DNA of 64,000 nucleotides from Chrysomallon squamiferum (Eukaryota > Mollusca > Gastropoda > Neomphalida > Peltospiridae), in assembly GCA_012295275.1 (NCBI GenBank), contig CM022671.1:32984427-33048426 (forward strand), in the 5' to 3' direction. Position numbers and translations under genes: made by a program. The notes beneath the pieces are model-generated. The model had not been told where the DNA came from. It ran no database searches and worked only from the letters and a program-made list of their open reading frames with translations. Shown here in pieces: positions 63,683 through 64,000 of this stretch (positions within the stretch are counted from its first letter, which is position 1; the number at the start of each line of letters is the position of its first letter).

Positions 63683-64000
63683 TAAGTAATTATCTGAAAA
63701 TTTACACTTTGATCAGATAAACAAGCAATTTCTTTAGTATTCTGCATACTTTTAAGATATATTTTAATTAGTTTTTGCCTTCAGTTTTAATTAATAAATG
63801 TGATTCACAATCTTTATATTTACCTTTCTTTCATCATGATTACATACAGTGAGATACATACACAAAAAGCTGCATACAAACATAATAATTTTATGTGGCT
63901 GTAGGATGGGTTTATCTTCTTTCTTTCTTTTTGTTTCAGCAGACTAAATCATTAATTGAAAAATATTTTTAGATACCAGTTTGAGAAAACTAAATTACCA
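63683..64000. other. 3' flank of HSPA12-like pseudogene B
   Basis: Similar to the 3' flank of gene A (56660-56880), with a block (63745-63800) that in unit A lies at 57460-57530, in the opposite relative order. No gene seen before the window ends. Confidence 0.7.

Overview
This is an AT-rich metazoan nuclear window with spliced genes, mostly short GT-AG introns and very many simple repeats. The gene content (an HPS4/PRPF19/GPN1 housekeeping block, an astacin with ShKT domains, and paired MIEAP-like and HSPA12-like genes) points to a lophotrochozoan, most likely a mollusc (bivalve or gastropod). That is an inference from families known to be expanded in molluscs, not from a species match. There are no prokaryotic, plasmid or CRISPR features and I saw no convincing tRNA or rRNA gene.

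Layout: (1) 1332-1543, a lone candidate terminal exon of unknown identity on the minus strand. (2) 3020-8414 minus, a complete 12-exon GPN1 (399 aa). (3) 8745-17389 plus, a complete 13-exon HPS4 (973 aa), head to head with GPN1 across 330 bp. It has a 25-nt microexon followed by a GC-AG intron, and a giant exon carrying an 11-copy repeat. (4) 18835-26243 plus, a complete 16-exon PRPF19 (513 aa). (5) 28313-37542 minus, a complete 12-exon secreted astacin metalloprotease (455 aa) whose introns hold several minisatellites and SINE-like copies. (6) 38383-38638, a short hAT-like non-autonomous element. (7) 39883-43517 minus, an inverted partial copy of PRPF19 (exons 9-16 plus its 3' flank) that forms a long inverted repeat around the astacin gene. 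(8) 44190-64000, a tandem duplication with a period of about 11.9 kb. Each unit has a MIEAP-like gene (minus) diverging from an HSPA12-like HSP70-family gene (plus). Unit A (about 46100-56880) has one in-frame stop in the HSPA12-like gene and a lost start in the MIEAP-like gene. Unit B (from about 58010 to beyond the window) is much more damaged.

The housekeeping genes act in RNA polymerase II assembly/nuclear import (GPN1), lysosome-related organelle biogenesis (HPS4, BLOC-3) and splicing (PRPF19). They have no obvious common pathway. The accessory part (inverted PRPF19 fragment, astacin, duplicated MIEAP/HSPA12 divergent pair) is evolving by segmental duplication and decay. Exon boundaries were placed by hand from reading frame, phase and splice consensus. 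Wherever I call a gene complete, exon lengths sum to an intact reading frame.
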